Below, in pieces: positions 1 through 7,577 of a stretch of 28,591 nt of DNA. Source of the DNA: UPXZ01 sp964541615 (GTDB lineage: Bacteria; Bacteroidota; Bacteroidia; Bacteroidales; Paludibacteraceae). Positions within the stretch are counted from its first letter, which is position 1. Every line of letters starts with the position of its first letter. The DNA is taken from assembly GCA_964541615.1 (NCBI GenBank), contig CAZIRA010000024.1:1-28591 (forward strand). The letters are read 5' to 3'. The notes beneath the pieces are model-generated. The model ran no database searches. It worked only from the letters and a program-made list of their open reading frames with translations, and was not told the origin of the DNA. Made by a program: the position numbers and the translations under genes.

Positions 1-671
1 TTTTCTTTCGAAACGGGATGGACAAATGTGGCGGAACGGGCGTGAAGACTGATTCCTCCGCCAGGATTGGAGCGGGGTGCACCGTATTTTAAGTCGCCCT
101 TGATAGGACATCCCATTGCCGCCAGCTGGCATCGGATTTGGTGGTGGCGTCCGGTTTCGAGTATCACCTCAAGCAAGTGATAGCGTTCTGATGAAGCAAT
201 TAATTTATAGCTTAACGTTGCTTTTTTGGAATTGGGTTTTTCCGTATCGTATGCGTAGGATTTATTCTGCTTTTCATTCCTCACCAGGTAATGCTCAAGC
301 CTTCCTTCCGGTTCTTTCGGCCGATTCTGAACGATTGCCCAATACGTTTTTTCCACTTCCTGATTACGGAACATTTCGTTGAGACGCGCAAGCGCTTTAC
401 TCGTACGGGCAAAAAGTACCACACCGCTCACCGGCCGGTCCAGCCGATGAGTAACACCCAGAAAAACATCTCCGGGCTTGCTGTACTTCTCTTTGACGTA
501 CAATTTGATAATTTCCGAAAGCGGTTTATCACCGGTTTTGTCACCTTGCACAATTTCCGAACTGGTTTTATTGACGGCTATAATGTGGTTGTCTTCGTAG
601 AGGAGCCTTCCCCTACCCCCTTCCAAAGGAAGGGGAAATTGCGGTAGTTCCATCATTTGCTTAATTTTCAT
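1..671 (-). CDS. RluA-family pseudouridine synthase (3' end outside window)
   Basis: The reverse strand is open from ATG at 671 to the window edge, giving at least 223 residues. It contains the RluA-family signature HRLDRPVSG (about residues 75-83, catalytic Asp78), preceded by LYEDNHIIAVNK. Further on is GRHHQIRCQLA, the conserved Arg/Gln block of this fold. Such enzymes isomerise uridine to pseudouridine in rRNA or tRNA; which site this one modifies cannot be told from sequence. Residues about 11-23 are encoded by a GC-rich palindrome (see 617-635), so the N-terminus is longer than the usual start just before LYEDN. There is no ATG between the repeat and the conserved core, so the repeat is probably translated. 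The gene lies 99 bp downstream of rlmB on the same strand and is likely the last gene of that operon. The C-terminus is cut by the window edge. Confidence 0.9.
   Translation of the reverse strand, partial: MKIKQMMELPQFPLPLEGGRGRLLYEDNHIIAVNKTSSEIVQGDKTGDKPLSEIIKLYVKEKYSKPGDVFLGVTHRLDRPVSGVVLFARTSKALARLNEMFRNQEVEKTYWAIVQNRPKEPEGRLEHYLVRNEKQNKSYAYDTEKPNSKKATLSYKLIASSERYHLLEVILETGRHHQIRCQLAAMGCPIKGDLKYGAPRSNPGGGISLHARSATFVHPVSKE
617..635. repeat. GC-rich palindrome inside pseudouridine synthase start region
   Basis: CCCCTTCC (617-624), loop AAA and GGAAGGGG (628-635) form a perfect 8-bp stem. The flanks (606-616) continue the C-rich character. It belongs to the same style of C4/G4 hairpin seen at 12511-12530 and 28397-28426, but here it lies inside an open reading frame. 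Confidence 0.7.
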
Positions 672-770
672 CCTTGTTTATAATATCCTTAATCATAAAT
701 CTCTCTCTTTCTGCTTAATCAATCTCATCTATGATTTCTCCTTCCCCTTCAGGGTAGGTCGTGAGGATGC

Positions 771-1532
771 TTAGCGTTGCCTCACCACTTCATATATCAG
801 CACCCCGGCCGCTACAGATACATTGAGCGACTCAATTTTGCCAAGAACAGGGATTTTCACCAACGAATTACAAAGTTTTAGGTGCTCTGGTGCTATTCCT
901 TCTTCTTCAGAACCCATCACCAACGCAACTGGTTCTTTATAAGAAGCATCTGTATAGTTTTCCTTGGCTTTTTCAGTAGCTGCAACCAGTTTCAATCCGG
1001 AATTGGATAAAAACCGCAGCGCTTCCCACATATTTTCTTCCCGGCACACTGCGATGTTCATCAGAGCACCAGCGGAAGTTTTAATGGCATCGGCATTAAT
1101 AGCTGCTCCGCCTTTTGCAGGTATTACAATTGCATCCACGCCTGCACATTCACACGTGCGTGCGATGGCTCCAAAGTTTCTCACATCCGTCACGCCGTCA
1201 AGCACCACCACAAAAGGCTCGCGTCCTTCTTCATATAAAAATGGTATGACATCCTCCAACCGCTGAAAACTCACGGGCGAAATAAACGCAATGACACCCT
1301 GGTGATTTTTGGAAGTCAGCAGATTAAGTTTATCTGCCGGCACTTTCTGGATCGGCACTACCCTTCCTTCAAGTGCAGCATAAAGTGCACGGGAAAGATC
1401 GTTGGTCATGTCCCTGCGGATAAGGATTTTTTCAATCTCTTTTCCGGCTTGAATGGCTTCTATAACGGCACGAGTACCAAAAATCATCTCTTTTTCAGGA
1501 CGTCGTCTCTCTTTGAATTTTTTATTTTCCAT
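771..1532 (-). CDS. rlmB: 23S rRNA (guanosine-2'-O)-methyltransferase RlmB (TrmH/SpoU family)
   Basis: A 253-residue SPOUT-class methyltransferase that uses S-adenosylmethionine to 2'-O-methylate a guanosine of 23S rRNA (G2251 in E. coli). All three SpoU motifs are visible: GVTDVRNFGAIART (about residues 112-125), ALVMGSEEEGI (about 203-213) and IPVLGKIESLNVSVAAGV (about 226-243) near the C-terminus, which builds the knotted cofactor site. An N-terminal L30e-like RNA-binding segment starts at IFGTRAVIEAI. I place the start at ATG 1532. A TTG at 1547 would add five residues but overlaps the manA stop codon. The gene begins 11 bp after manA ends, so the two are probably translated from one message. 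Length is typical of the family. Confidence 0.93.
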   Translation of the reverse strand: MENKKFKERRRPEKEMIFGTRAVIEAIQAGKEIEKILIRRDMTNDLSRALYAALEGRVVPIQKVPADKLNLLTSKNHQGVIAFISPVSFQRLEDVIPFLYEEGREPFVVVLDGVTDVRNFGAIARTCECAGVDAIVIPAKGGAAINADAIKTSAGALMNIAVCREENMWEALRFLSNSGLKLVAATEKAKENYTDASYKEPVALVMGSEEEGIAPEHLKLCNSLVKIPVLGKIESLNVSVAAGVLIYEVVRQR

Positions 1533-1543
1533 AATTTTAATTA

Positions 1544-2515
1544 TCAATCTATAAATACTTCCAACACTTTCGCTTTTCCATTTGGAATAAGCGTGGGGTA
1601 CTTCATTCCGGCAGGAAGCATGACAGTTTCCCCTTTTTCTACCTTCACAGTACTTGTTCCTCCCGAAATCTCAAAACTTCCGTCCAGGCACATAAATACC
1701 ACAAAAGTCTCTGTGAGGTTGTATGGCAACGTGATTTTCTTATCAAATTCCAATAAATTTGTAGTGAAATAATCGCATTTCACCAATTGCACTGCTTCGT
1801 TCAGAATGGGCTGATATTCGGTTTTCGGCTTTTTGGAAGCTTTGAAATTAATCACATCCAGCGCTAAGTCGTTGTGAAGTTCCCGTTCGTTGCCTGCTGA
1901 ATCTTTACGTTTATAGTCATAAATTCGGTAGGTGGCGTCGCTCGATTCCTGAATTTCGGCAAGCACAGTTCCCTTGCCTATGGCATGCACCAGTCCAGCC
2001 GGGATAAAGAAGCAGTCGCCGGATTGAACGGGCACTCGTTGAAGCAACTCCTCCACTCTATCCTCAGCGAGGGCTTGTGAATACTCTTTTTTAGAATAAC
2101 TTTTATTAAATCCGATTATCAATTCAGCTCCCGGTTCGGCATGCAGTACGTACCACATTTCAGTTTTACCCAGCGTATTGTGACGTTTCAACGCAACTTC
2201 ATCATTGGGATGAACCTGGATGGAAAGGTCGTCTTCTGCATGAATCAACTTGAAAAGCAACGGAAATGAATTACCAAAACGGTTGTACACCCGATTTCCC
2301 ACAAATTGCTCTTCGTAGGTATCGAGAAGCTCTTGCAGCGTTTTTCCTGCCAGATAACCGTTTGTCACAACTGAGACATCACCCGGATAACCCGAAAGTT
2401 CCCAGCTTTCACCGATGTTTGGAAGTCCGTCCGGATTTTTTCCGTACAGTTTCTCCAACTTGTCGCCACCCCAGATCTTATCTTTTACGATGGATTTGAA
2501 TTTTAATGGATACAT
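1544..2515 (-). CDS. manA: Class I mannose-6-phosphate isomerase
   Basis: A 323-residue cupin-fold zinc enzyme that interconverts mannose 6-phosphate and fructose 6-phosphate, linking mannose use to glycolysis and GDP-mannose supply. Candidate zinc ligands are in their expected places: Gln100 and His102 in IQVHPND, Glu119 in GKTEMWYV and His177 in AGLVHAIGKGT. The catalytic-site Arg follows in ATYRIYDY (about residue 197). The length matches the short bacterial type, which lacks the helical insert of the E. coli enzyme. The C-terminal part (KVEKGETVMLPAG) is a second small cupin domain. It is the second gene of a probable four-gene minus-strand operon, 56 bp downstream of the HEFGH protein. 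Pairing with rRNA-modification genes looks like gene order rather than shared function. Confidence 0.93.
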   Translation of the reverse strand: MYPLKFKSIVKDKIWGGDKLEKLYGKNPDGLPNIGESWELSGYPGDVSVVTNGYLAGKTLQELLDTYEEQFVGNRVYNRFGNSFPLLFKLIHAEDDLSIQVHPNDEVALKRHNTLGKTEMWYVLHAEPGAELIIGFNKSYSKKEYSQALAEDRVEELLQRVPVQSGDCFFIPAGLVHAIGKGTVLAEIQESSDATYRIYDYKRKDSAGNERELHNDLALDVINFKASKKPKTEYQPILNEAVQLVKCDYFTTNLLEFDKKITLPYNLTETFVVFMCLDGSFEISGGTSTVKVEKGETVMLPAGMKYPTLIPNGKAKVLEVFID

Positions 2516-2571
2516 ATTTTATTGATTTATAAATTTTTATTTGATTTTCGGACATCGGACATCAGACTTCC

Positions 2572-2991
2572 TCACCCTTCCACCCAGTTTTTCAGAAAGT
2601 CATCATTGTTTTCTGTGAATTTTGGCTTTCCAGCAATGTTTTTGGAGCCGGGCTTTATCGGAAAGCGCCTTAAATTCCAATCTTCCGGTTGCATAAAATA
2701 GTCGTAAGAAAGCCTGTTAGCCGACCATTCGGTCCAAGTGTCCATGTGATTGTGAGCATATTTCTGTGCTTTTTTTGCGCTTTTCAGGCTGTCGGGAGCA
2801 ATGTGCTTCCAAAAAAGCCAGAATCCCCATTTCCGATACTGCAGCATGTGCCCAAACTCGTGCCTGAGCAGCTGCCGGTCAGTTTCGCACCCTTTTCCAA
2901 TAAAAATACCGATACCGGGCAGAGCAAATGCCGCACCCTCTTTAAACCGCTTGAAAGGCAGTAAAAACACCCTGACGCCTTCAAACTTCAT
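2572..2991 (-). CDS. Small HEFGH zinc-metallopeptidase-like protein
   Basis: A 139-residue protein with no visible signal peptide or membrane segment. Residues about 44-51 read HEFGHMLQ, a canonical HExxH zinc site. WTEWSANRLSYDYF (about 86-99) supplies a downstream Glu-x-x-Ala-Asn that could give the third zinc ligand, an arrangement known from small gluzincin-like domains. The protein is rich in Trp, Phe and Lys. It is far shorter than secreted peptidases, so it may be a minimal peptidase, an inactive relative or a binding protein. No substrate can be proposed. It appears to be first in the operon with manA and rlmB. It is divergent from the secreted protein gene at 3108, so the 116-bp gap between them must hold both promoters. 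Confidence 0.7.
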   Translation of the reverse strand: MKFEGVRVFLLPFKRFKEGAAFALPGIGIFIGKGCETDRQLLRHEFGHMLQYRKWGFWLFWKHIAPDSLKSAKKAQKYAHNHMDTWTEWSANRLSYDYFMQPEDWNLRRFPIKPGSKNIAGKPKFTENNDDFLKNWVEG

Positions 2992-3107
2992 ATATGTATT
3001 TTTTTGATTTCCATTAAAGTAAAATTCTACACTCTTGGCACGGCTTTTGAAATTATATTTACAAAATTAATAGAATTTTCAGTAAAACCTATCAAAACCG
3101 AAAGATT

Positions 3108-3599
3108 ATGAAAACGAAAAAATTATTCATTGCATTCGTTGCAATGTTAGCACTGATGATAGCAGTCCCGGTTGAAACCGCGGCAACTCCTCCACCTTGG
3201 GCGCCGGCTCACGGATACAGGGAGAAAACAAGACAAATCTATTTCCCGCAGCAAAACTTCTACTACGACCTGCACCGAGGCGTTTATATCTATATGAATG
3301 GACGAAACTGGGCTACAAGCGTGGCGCTTCCGGCCGTTTTCAGAAATGTAAACTTAAGAATGGCTCCTCAGGTTCAACTTGAAATCCGTACTGACCGTCC
3401 GTACGAGTATAACCGCAGCCACCGAGTGAAATATTGGAATTCGAAAGCGCAAAAAGAGCATTACAAACAGATGGAAAAAAGCCGTAAGGCCTACCACAAA
3501 GATATGAACAAAATTCAAAAAGAGTATCACAAAAAATCGAACAAAACTGCTAAGAAATACTACAAAAACAACGGAAAGAAAAGGGTATACAGGTACTAA
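3108..3599 (+). CDS. Secreted protein with shared head domain and Lys/Tyr-rich tail
   Basis: A 163-residue exported protein of unknown function. A signal peptide (residues 1 to about 26, ending ETAA) precedes a head of about 85 residues starting PPPWAPAHGYREKT and containing FYYDLHRGVYIY and LPAVFRNVNL. The last 55 or so residues are strongly basic, rich in Lys, Tyr and His with repeated KxYHK-type steps (for example KAYHKDMNKIQKEYHKK). The head is clearly homologous to that of the next gene at 3875, where the order PPWAPA-GYR-KT, YYDL, YIY and P-x-x-F is kept, so the two arose by duplication. The tails are unrelated in composition. The pI must be very high, suggesting binding to an acidic partner such as LPS, polysaccharide, nucleic acid or haem-like ligands; this is inference. 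A terminator follows at 3751, so the two paralogues are probably separate units. Confidence 0.75.
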   Translation: MKTKKLFIAFVAMLALMIAVPVETAATPPPWAPAHGYREKTRQIYFPQQNFYYDLHRGVYIYMNGRNWATSVALPAVFRNVNLRMAPQVQLEIRTDRPYEYNRSHRVKYWNSKAQKEHYKQMEKSRKAYHKDMNKIQKEYHKKSNKTAKKYYKNNGKKRVYRY

Positions 3600-3750
3600 C
3601 AGATTTCTTGTTTTTGATTGACGAGAACTTCAAGAATTACAATTTCGTACAATCAATTAAGCTGAAATGTTTTTAACAATTCTAATGAAAATTTCAGTGA
3701 ACTTGAATTACGATAAGACCGATGTTTTTTTGAAATTCATTTTAAAAGTT

Positions 3751-3783
3751 AAAACTCCTCTATCACTCTATTAGAGGAGTTTT
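3751..3783 (+). terminator. Rho-independent terminator after first head-domain gene
   Basis: A 12-bp perfect stem (AAAACTCCTCTA / TAGAGGAGTTTT) with a 9-nt loop ends in TTTT. It lies about 150 bp downstream of the stop at 3599 and upstream of the next promoter. The A and T ends make it potentially bidirectional. Confidence 0.75.
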
Positions 3784-3831
3784 CAATGTGTTTCTCTAAA
3801 GATTAATTTAAGATATATTAAAATTTGGCAC

Positions 3832-3839
3832 TATATTTG
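3832..3839 (+). promoter_or_regulatory. Bacteroidetes -7 promoter element
   Basis: TATATTTG matches the TAnnTTTG -7 consensus of the Bacteroidetes housekeeping sigma factor and lies 35 bp upstream of the ATG at 3875. No clear TTTG -33 element is seen at the expected distance. It separates this gene's transcription from the upstream paralogue. Confidence 0.6.
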
Positions 3840-3874
3840 GAATATCAGACATTAAATTAAATTAACTTTTTATT

Positions 3875-4810
3875 ATGAGAACAAAACGTTGCATTTTCGC
3901 ATTTGTGATTGCTCTTGCAGCAATTTTCACATTACCGACAGAGCTTGGAGCAGTTACTCCGCCTTGGGCGCCCGCAAACGGATATCGTACAAAAACGACT
4001 CACGTTTTTCTTCCTGATCAAAATATGTATTACGATCTGAACAAAAGCATTTATATCTACGAAGAAAACGGACAATGGTTCAACAATCCGAATGTACCTG
4101 AAAAATTCCAGGATGTTGATTTTAGGAATGCAAAACAGGTGGAAATAGTGATGAACAGCGAGACTCCTTACATCAAAAATGTAGAGCACCGCGAAGCATT
4201 CAACAAACAAGTGAGAGCTGAACAAGATGCTTACCTGAAAGAGCAGAAACAAAAACTGGATGAAGCTGAAAAAATTCAAAAACAAGCCGAGCAAGCCCAA
4301 AAGGATACTGAAAAGGTACAAAAAGAGATAGAAAAAGCTGATCAGGCTGCAGAAAAAGCAACTGAAAAAGCGCAAAAAGCACAAGAAAAAATTGACAAGC
4401 AAAACGAAGAAGCTGCCAAACGTGCCGAAAAAGCACAGCAAGAAGCTGAAGAAGCACAACAGAAAATAGATGCTGCCAATGCCAAAGCCCAAGAGCAAAA
4501 AGAAAAAGCAGAAGCAAAAGCCGCTAAAGAAGCTGAGAAAGCACAAAAGAAAATAGAAAAAGCAAACCAAGCTGCTGAAAAAGCACGCTTGAAAGCCGAA
4601 AAAAAAGCAGCCAATGCTCAGAAAAAAGCTGATAAAGAAGCTGTGAAAGCTCAAAAACAAGCTGCGAAAGCTCAGAAGGATGCAGAAAAAGCTCAAAAGA
4701 AAGCTGAAAAAGAAGCCGTAAAAGCCCGCAAAAATGCTGAAAAGGCTCAGAAAAACGCTGAAAAGGCACAAAAGAATGCTGAGAAAGCAAAACAAAAATT
4801 GAATAAATAA
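3875..4810 (+). CDS. Secreted protein with shared head domain and long Ala/Lys/Glu coiled coil
   Basis: A 311-residue exported protein of unknown function. The signal peptide (to about residue 26) is followed by a head of about 80 residues (TPPWAPANGYRTKT, MYYDLNKSIYIY, VPEKFQDVDF) homologous to that of the preceding gene. From about residue 105 to the end the chain is almost only Ala, Lys, Glu and Gln in heptad-like spacing, predicting a continuous helix of some 200 residues resembling the middle of TolA. The last part is built of near-exact 7-residue units (AEKAQKN), encoded by three 21-bp units at 4736-4798. A helix of this length could cross much of the periplasm or project from the surface, but no membrane anchor or lipobox is visible. 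Its function is unknown. The compositional tail makes similarity searches unreliable; the head should be searched alone. Confidence 0.78.
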   Translation: MRTKRCIFAFVIALAAIFTLPTELGAVTPPWAPANGYRTKTTHVFLPDQNMYYDLNKSIYIYEENGQWFNNPNVPEKFQDVDFRNAKQVEIVMNSETPYIKNVEHREAFNKQVRAEQDAYLKEQKQKLDEAEKIQKQAEQAQKDTEKVQKEIEKADQAAEKATEKAQKAQEKIDKQNEEAAKRAEKAQQEAEEAQQKIDAANAKAQEQKEKAEAKAAKEAEKAQKKIEKANQAAEKARLKAEKKAANAQKKADKEAVKAQKQAAKAQKDAEKAQKKAEKEAVKARKNAEKAQKNAEKAQKNAEKAKQKLNK

Positions 4811-4849
4811 ACACAAAGATACAAACCCCAAAACCTTGATTATTTCTCT

Positions 4850-4888
4850 AAATAGACTCTTACGCTTTTCGTAAGGGTCTATTTTTTT
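4850..4888 (+). terminator. Strong rho-independent terminator
   Basis: AAATAGACTCTTACG (4850-4864) pairs with CGTAAGGGTCTATTT (4870-4884) with one G-T wobble and a 5-nt loop. It is followed by a T run to 4888. It ends transcription of the coiled-coil protein gene 40 bp after its stop. Confidence 0.9.
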
Positions 4889-4974
4889 ATCATAAGAAAT
4901 TAAATAACGTTAAATTTCAATTCCCTACGCACCGTTTTGACCTAAAAAAATATCATAATATTAAGTGGTTATTT

Positions 4975-5005
4975 AATTTAATTTACACATACGGTAAATT
5001 AAATT
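4975..5005. promoter_or_regulatory. Perfect 12-bp inverted repeat in receptor promoter (candidate operator)
   Basis: AATTTAATTTAC (4975-4986) and GTAAATTAAATT (4994-5005) are perfect inverted copies separated by 7 bp. The right arm ends 3 bp before the -7 element at 5009, so the repeat covers the -33 and spacer region of the promoter. This is a position where a dimeric regulator would block or assist polymerase. A regulator is not identified in the window. Confidence 0.6.
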
Positions 5006-5008
5006 CTC

Positions 5009-5016
5009 TACCTTTG
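5009..5016 (+). promoter_or_regulatory. Bacteroidetes -7 promoter element of TonB receptor operon
   Basis: TACCTTTG is a full match to TAnnTTTG. It lies 25 bp upstream of the ATG at 5041 and overlaps a TTG at 5014 that could otherwise be mistaken for the start. This supports ATG 5041 as the true start and implies a short leader. Confidence 0.75.
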
Positions 5017-5040
5017 CATCATAAAATCACTCACTTAATC

Positions 5041-7533
5041 ATGCACGCAAAAAAAATTCTTGTTGTCACAACTATTGTAGCATTTTTCTTTACTACATCC
5101 CTTCTTGCCCAGCGATTTACAATCAGCGGTTTTATTACCGACGAGTCAAACGGCGAGACTCTTATCAGCGCATCTGTTTTTGACAACGTATCACGAAAAG
5201 GTGTTGTAAGCAACAATTTTGGACACTACTCCATCACACTGCCTGCCGGCGAAGTAGCGCTGAATTACAGTTATGTGGGCTTCACCACCGATGTACGGGA
5301 ATTTCAGCTGAGCTGTGACACAGTTATTAACATCAAATTGAATTCTAGCATTTCGTTGAAAGAGGTAACGGTTGTTGGACGGAGAAATGAACTTGGCGTG
5401 CAGGGTTCGCAAATGAGCGCCATCGAAGTGCCGATAGAGCAGATAAAAAATATTCCCACGCTTTTTGGAGAAAATGACCTGATAAAAGCACTCCAGCTCC
5501 TTCCCGGCGTTCAATCCGGTACGGAAGGTTCGGCTGGATTATACGTTCGAGGAGGTGGTCCCGATCAGAATTTGATTCTCCTCGATGGAATTCCTATTTA
5601 CAACGTGAATCACATGTTTGGCTTCTTTTCTGCATTCAATACCGATGCTGTAAAAAACGTGACGCTTTACAAAGGAAGTTTCCCAGCACGATTTGGAGGA
5701 AGATTATCCTCAGTCGTTGATGTTCGGATGAATGACGGCGACGACAAGAATTATCACGGCAATATCAGCGTAGGGCTTATTTCCTCAAAAATAAATCTGG
5801 AAGGACCGATTTGGAAAGAAAAGACCACTTTCAACATCTCAGCCCGGCGGACGTATATGGATATCCTGGCGCAACCGATTATCAGATATGGAGTGAAACA
5901 ATCTAATCCGGATAACGCTGACACTAAAACCACGGCCGGATATTATTTCTATGACTTGAATGCTAAAATTACGCATAAATTTTCTGACCGGGACAAGCTT
6001 TTCCTTAGTGCCTACAAAGGTGATGACGCCGTATATGCAAAATACCGCACAAAGTATTCGAATACAAATTACGGAGAATCTTCCGAATGGATGAATATGG
6101 GATGGGACTGGGGAAATACGCTTGGAGCACTAAGATGGAACCATCTGGTAACCAACAAATTATTCATGAATATTACAGGTTCATATACCAAATACAGGTC
6201 ACTGATGAGCGTTGGATATGAAAATGAATCGATAAACAAGCAGGTAGAGCCTCCTAAAAGTACGAGTTCTGAAATGAAAATGGGATATCGTTCGGGAATT
6301 GAAGACTGGTCTCTTCGAGCGGATTTCGATTATTCGCCAAACACATCTCACGACATTAAATTCGGGACAAGCTACACGTACCATACTTTCCGGCCTGATG
6401 TTTCTTCCATTTATGCCAAAGACAACGATTATGGCACGGAATTCAAAATTGACACGGTCATAGGAAGCAAGAATATTTATGCGCACGAAACCATTACTTA
6501 TCTCGAAGATAATATTTCAATCACCGATTGGCTTAAAGTGAATACCGGACTTCATTTTTCCACGTATCATGTTCAGAAAGAGAGATATACATCGCTGGAA
6601 CCACGATTAGGAATACGTTTACTGGCTGGCGAAAAACTCTCTTTCAAAGCCGGATATGCTCAAATGTCTCAGTACATCCACCTGCTCTCTAATAACAGCA
6701 TCAGCCTGCCTACTGATCTTTGGGTGCCTGCGACCAAGCGGATTGAACCGATGAAATCACACCAGTATGCTTTGGGTGTTTTTTACAACCTGAATGATGT
6801 GCTCGATTTATCGCTGGAAGGATATTACAAATCGATGGATAATCTGATAGAATACAGGGACGGCGCATCCTTCATGGGAAGTTCATCGGGATGGGAAGAT
6901 AAAGTGGTCTCGGGAAATGGTTGGTCCTACGGTATTGAGTTCCTGGCTCAGCGTTCGTTTGGAAGTACCACCGGCTGGCTCGGATATACCTGGTCAAAAA
7001 CCGAACGGTTGTTTGACCGTCCGGGTGAAGAGATTAATTTCGGTAAGGTTTTCCCTGCCAAATACGACCGCCGGCACGATATCAGCTTCACGGTTACACA
7101 CAAATTTTCCGAAAAAATTGATCTATCCGGAACCTGGGTTTTCGCTACAGGAAATACCGCAACTCTCGGCCTTCACGAATATCAGGGAATCAATATTCCT
7201 GACCAGGACAGATTTTCGGGTGGATTTTATTCGAACAATATTTCTCATATAAGTTCAAGGAATAATTACCGATTCAACAATTATCACAGGGCAGATATTG
7301 GTGTGAATTTTCATAAAAAGAAAAAACGTGGTGTCCGTACGTGGAATATAAGCGTGTACAACGCCTACAACCAGAAAAATCCGTTTATGGTGTACCCATC
7401 TTCAGAAGGAAGTGTGAGGATGGGAACAGATTCTAACGGAAATCCAATCACAACGTATGAATCTAAAAGTGTGTTCAAGCAGGTAACACTTTTTCCGATT
7501 ATTCCGTCTGTGAGTTATTCTTTTAAATTTTAA
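5041..7533 (+). CDS. TonB-dependent outer-membrane receptor with carboxypeptidase-like regulatory domain
   Basis: An 830-residue outer-membrane beta-barrel importer. A signal peptide (about residues 1-24, ending LLAQ) is followed by a CarboxypepD_reg-like domain (about 25-110, FTISGFITDESNGETLISA to the CNA-like strand NYSYVGF). Next come a plug domain (about 120-230, GLYVRGGGPDQNLILLDGIP and YKGSFPARFGGRLSSVVDV) and a 22-strand-type barrel ending in the aromatic residue of SYSFKF. It has no STN domain, so it is not expected to signal to an anti-sigma factor, unlike the SusC-like protein at 21773. The next gene encodes a DUF4249 lipoprotein 44 bp downstream, a common receptor-lipoprotein partnership in Bacteroidetes. 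The ligand is unknown. The start at ATG 5041 was chosen because upstream TTG 5014 lies within the promoter. Confidence 0.93.
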   Translation: MHAKKILVVTTIVAFFFTTSLLAQRFTISGFITDESNGETLISASVFDNVSRKGVVSNNFGHYSITLPAGEVALNYSYVGFTTDVREFQLSCDTVINIKLNSSISLKEVTVVGRRNELGVQGSQMSAIEVPIEQIKNIPTLFGENDLIKALQLLPGVQSGTEGSAGLYVRGGGPDQNLILLDGIPIYNVNHMFGFFSAFNTDAVKNVTLYKGSFPARFGGRLSSVVDVRMNDGDDKNYHGNISVGLISSKINLEGPIWKEKTTFNISARRTYMDILAQPIIRYGVKQSNPDNADTKTTAGYYFYDLNAKITHKFSDRDKLFLSAYKGDDAVYAKYRTKYSNTNYGESSEWMNMGWDWGNTLGALRWNHLVTNKLFMNITGSYTKYRSLMSVGYENESINKQVEPPKSTSSEMKMGYRSGIEDWSLRADFDYSPNTSHDIKFGTSYTYHTFRPDVSSIYAKDNDYGTEFKIDTVIGSKNIYAHETITYLEDNISITDWLKVNTGLHFSTYHVQKERYTSLEPRLGIRLLAGEKLSFKAGYAQMSQYIHLLSNNSISLPTDLWVPATKRIEPMKSHQYALGVFYNLNDVLDLSLEGYYKSMDNLIEYRDGASFMGSSSGWEDKVVSGNGWSYGIEFLAQRSFGSTTGWLGYTWSKTERLFDRPGEEINFGKVFPAKYDRRHDISFTVTHKFSEKIDLSGTWVFATGNTATLGLHEYQGINIPDQDRFSGGFYSNNISHISSRNNYRFNNYHRADIGVNFHKKKKRGVRTWNISVYNAYNQKNPFMVYPSSEGSVRMGTDSNGNPITTYESKSVFKQVTLFPIIPSVSYSFKF

Positions 7534-7577
7534 AAACACTGATTTCACAGATATATACAGATTACGCAGATAAGATT

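Noticed and set aside
116..647. Plus-strand open frames at the window start
   Set aside because: They are antisense to the pseudouridine synthase, whose reverse-strand translation carries the HRLDR catalytic motif.
1533..1547. TTG start of rlmB at 1547
   Set aside because: It overlaps the manA stop codon and adds residues not typical of the family; ATG 1532 is available.
3932..4831. A 299-codon minus-strand open frame antisense to the coiled-coil gene, Phe/Leu/Cys/Ser-rich
   Set aside because: It is the mirror of A-rich, stop-poor coding DNA. It has no family features, and the plus-strand frame has a signal peptide, a paralogous head, a promoter and a terminator.
5014..5040. TTG start extending the TonB receptor by nine residues
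   Set aside because: The TTG lies within the consensus -7 promoter element, and the ATG at 5041 is followed directly by a normal signal peptide.
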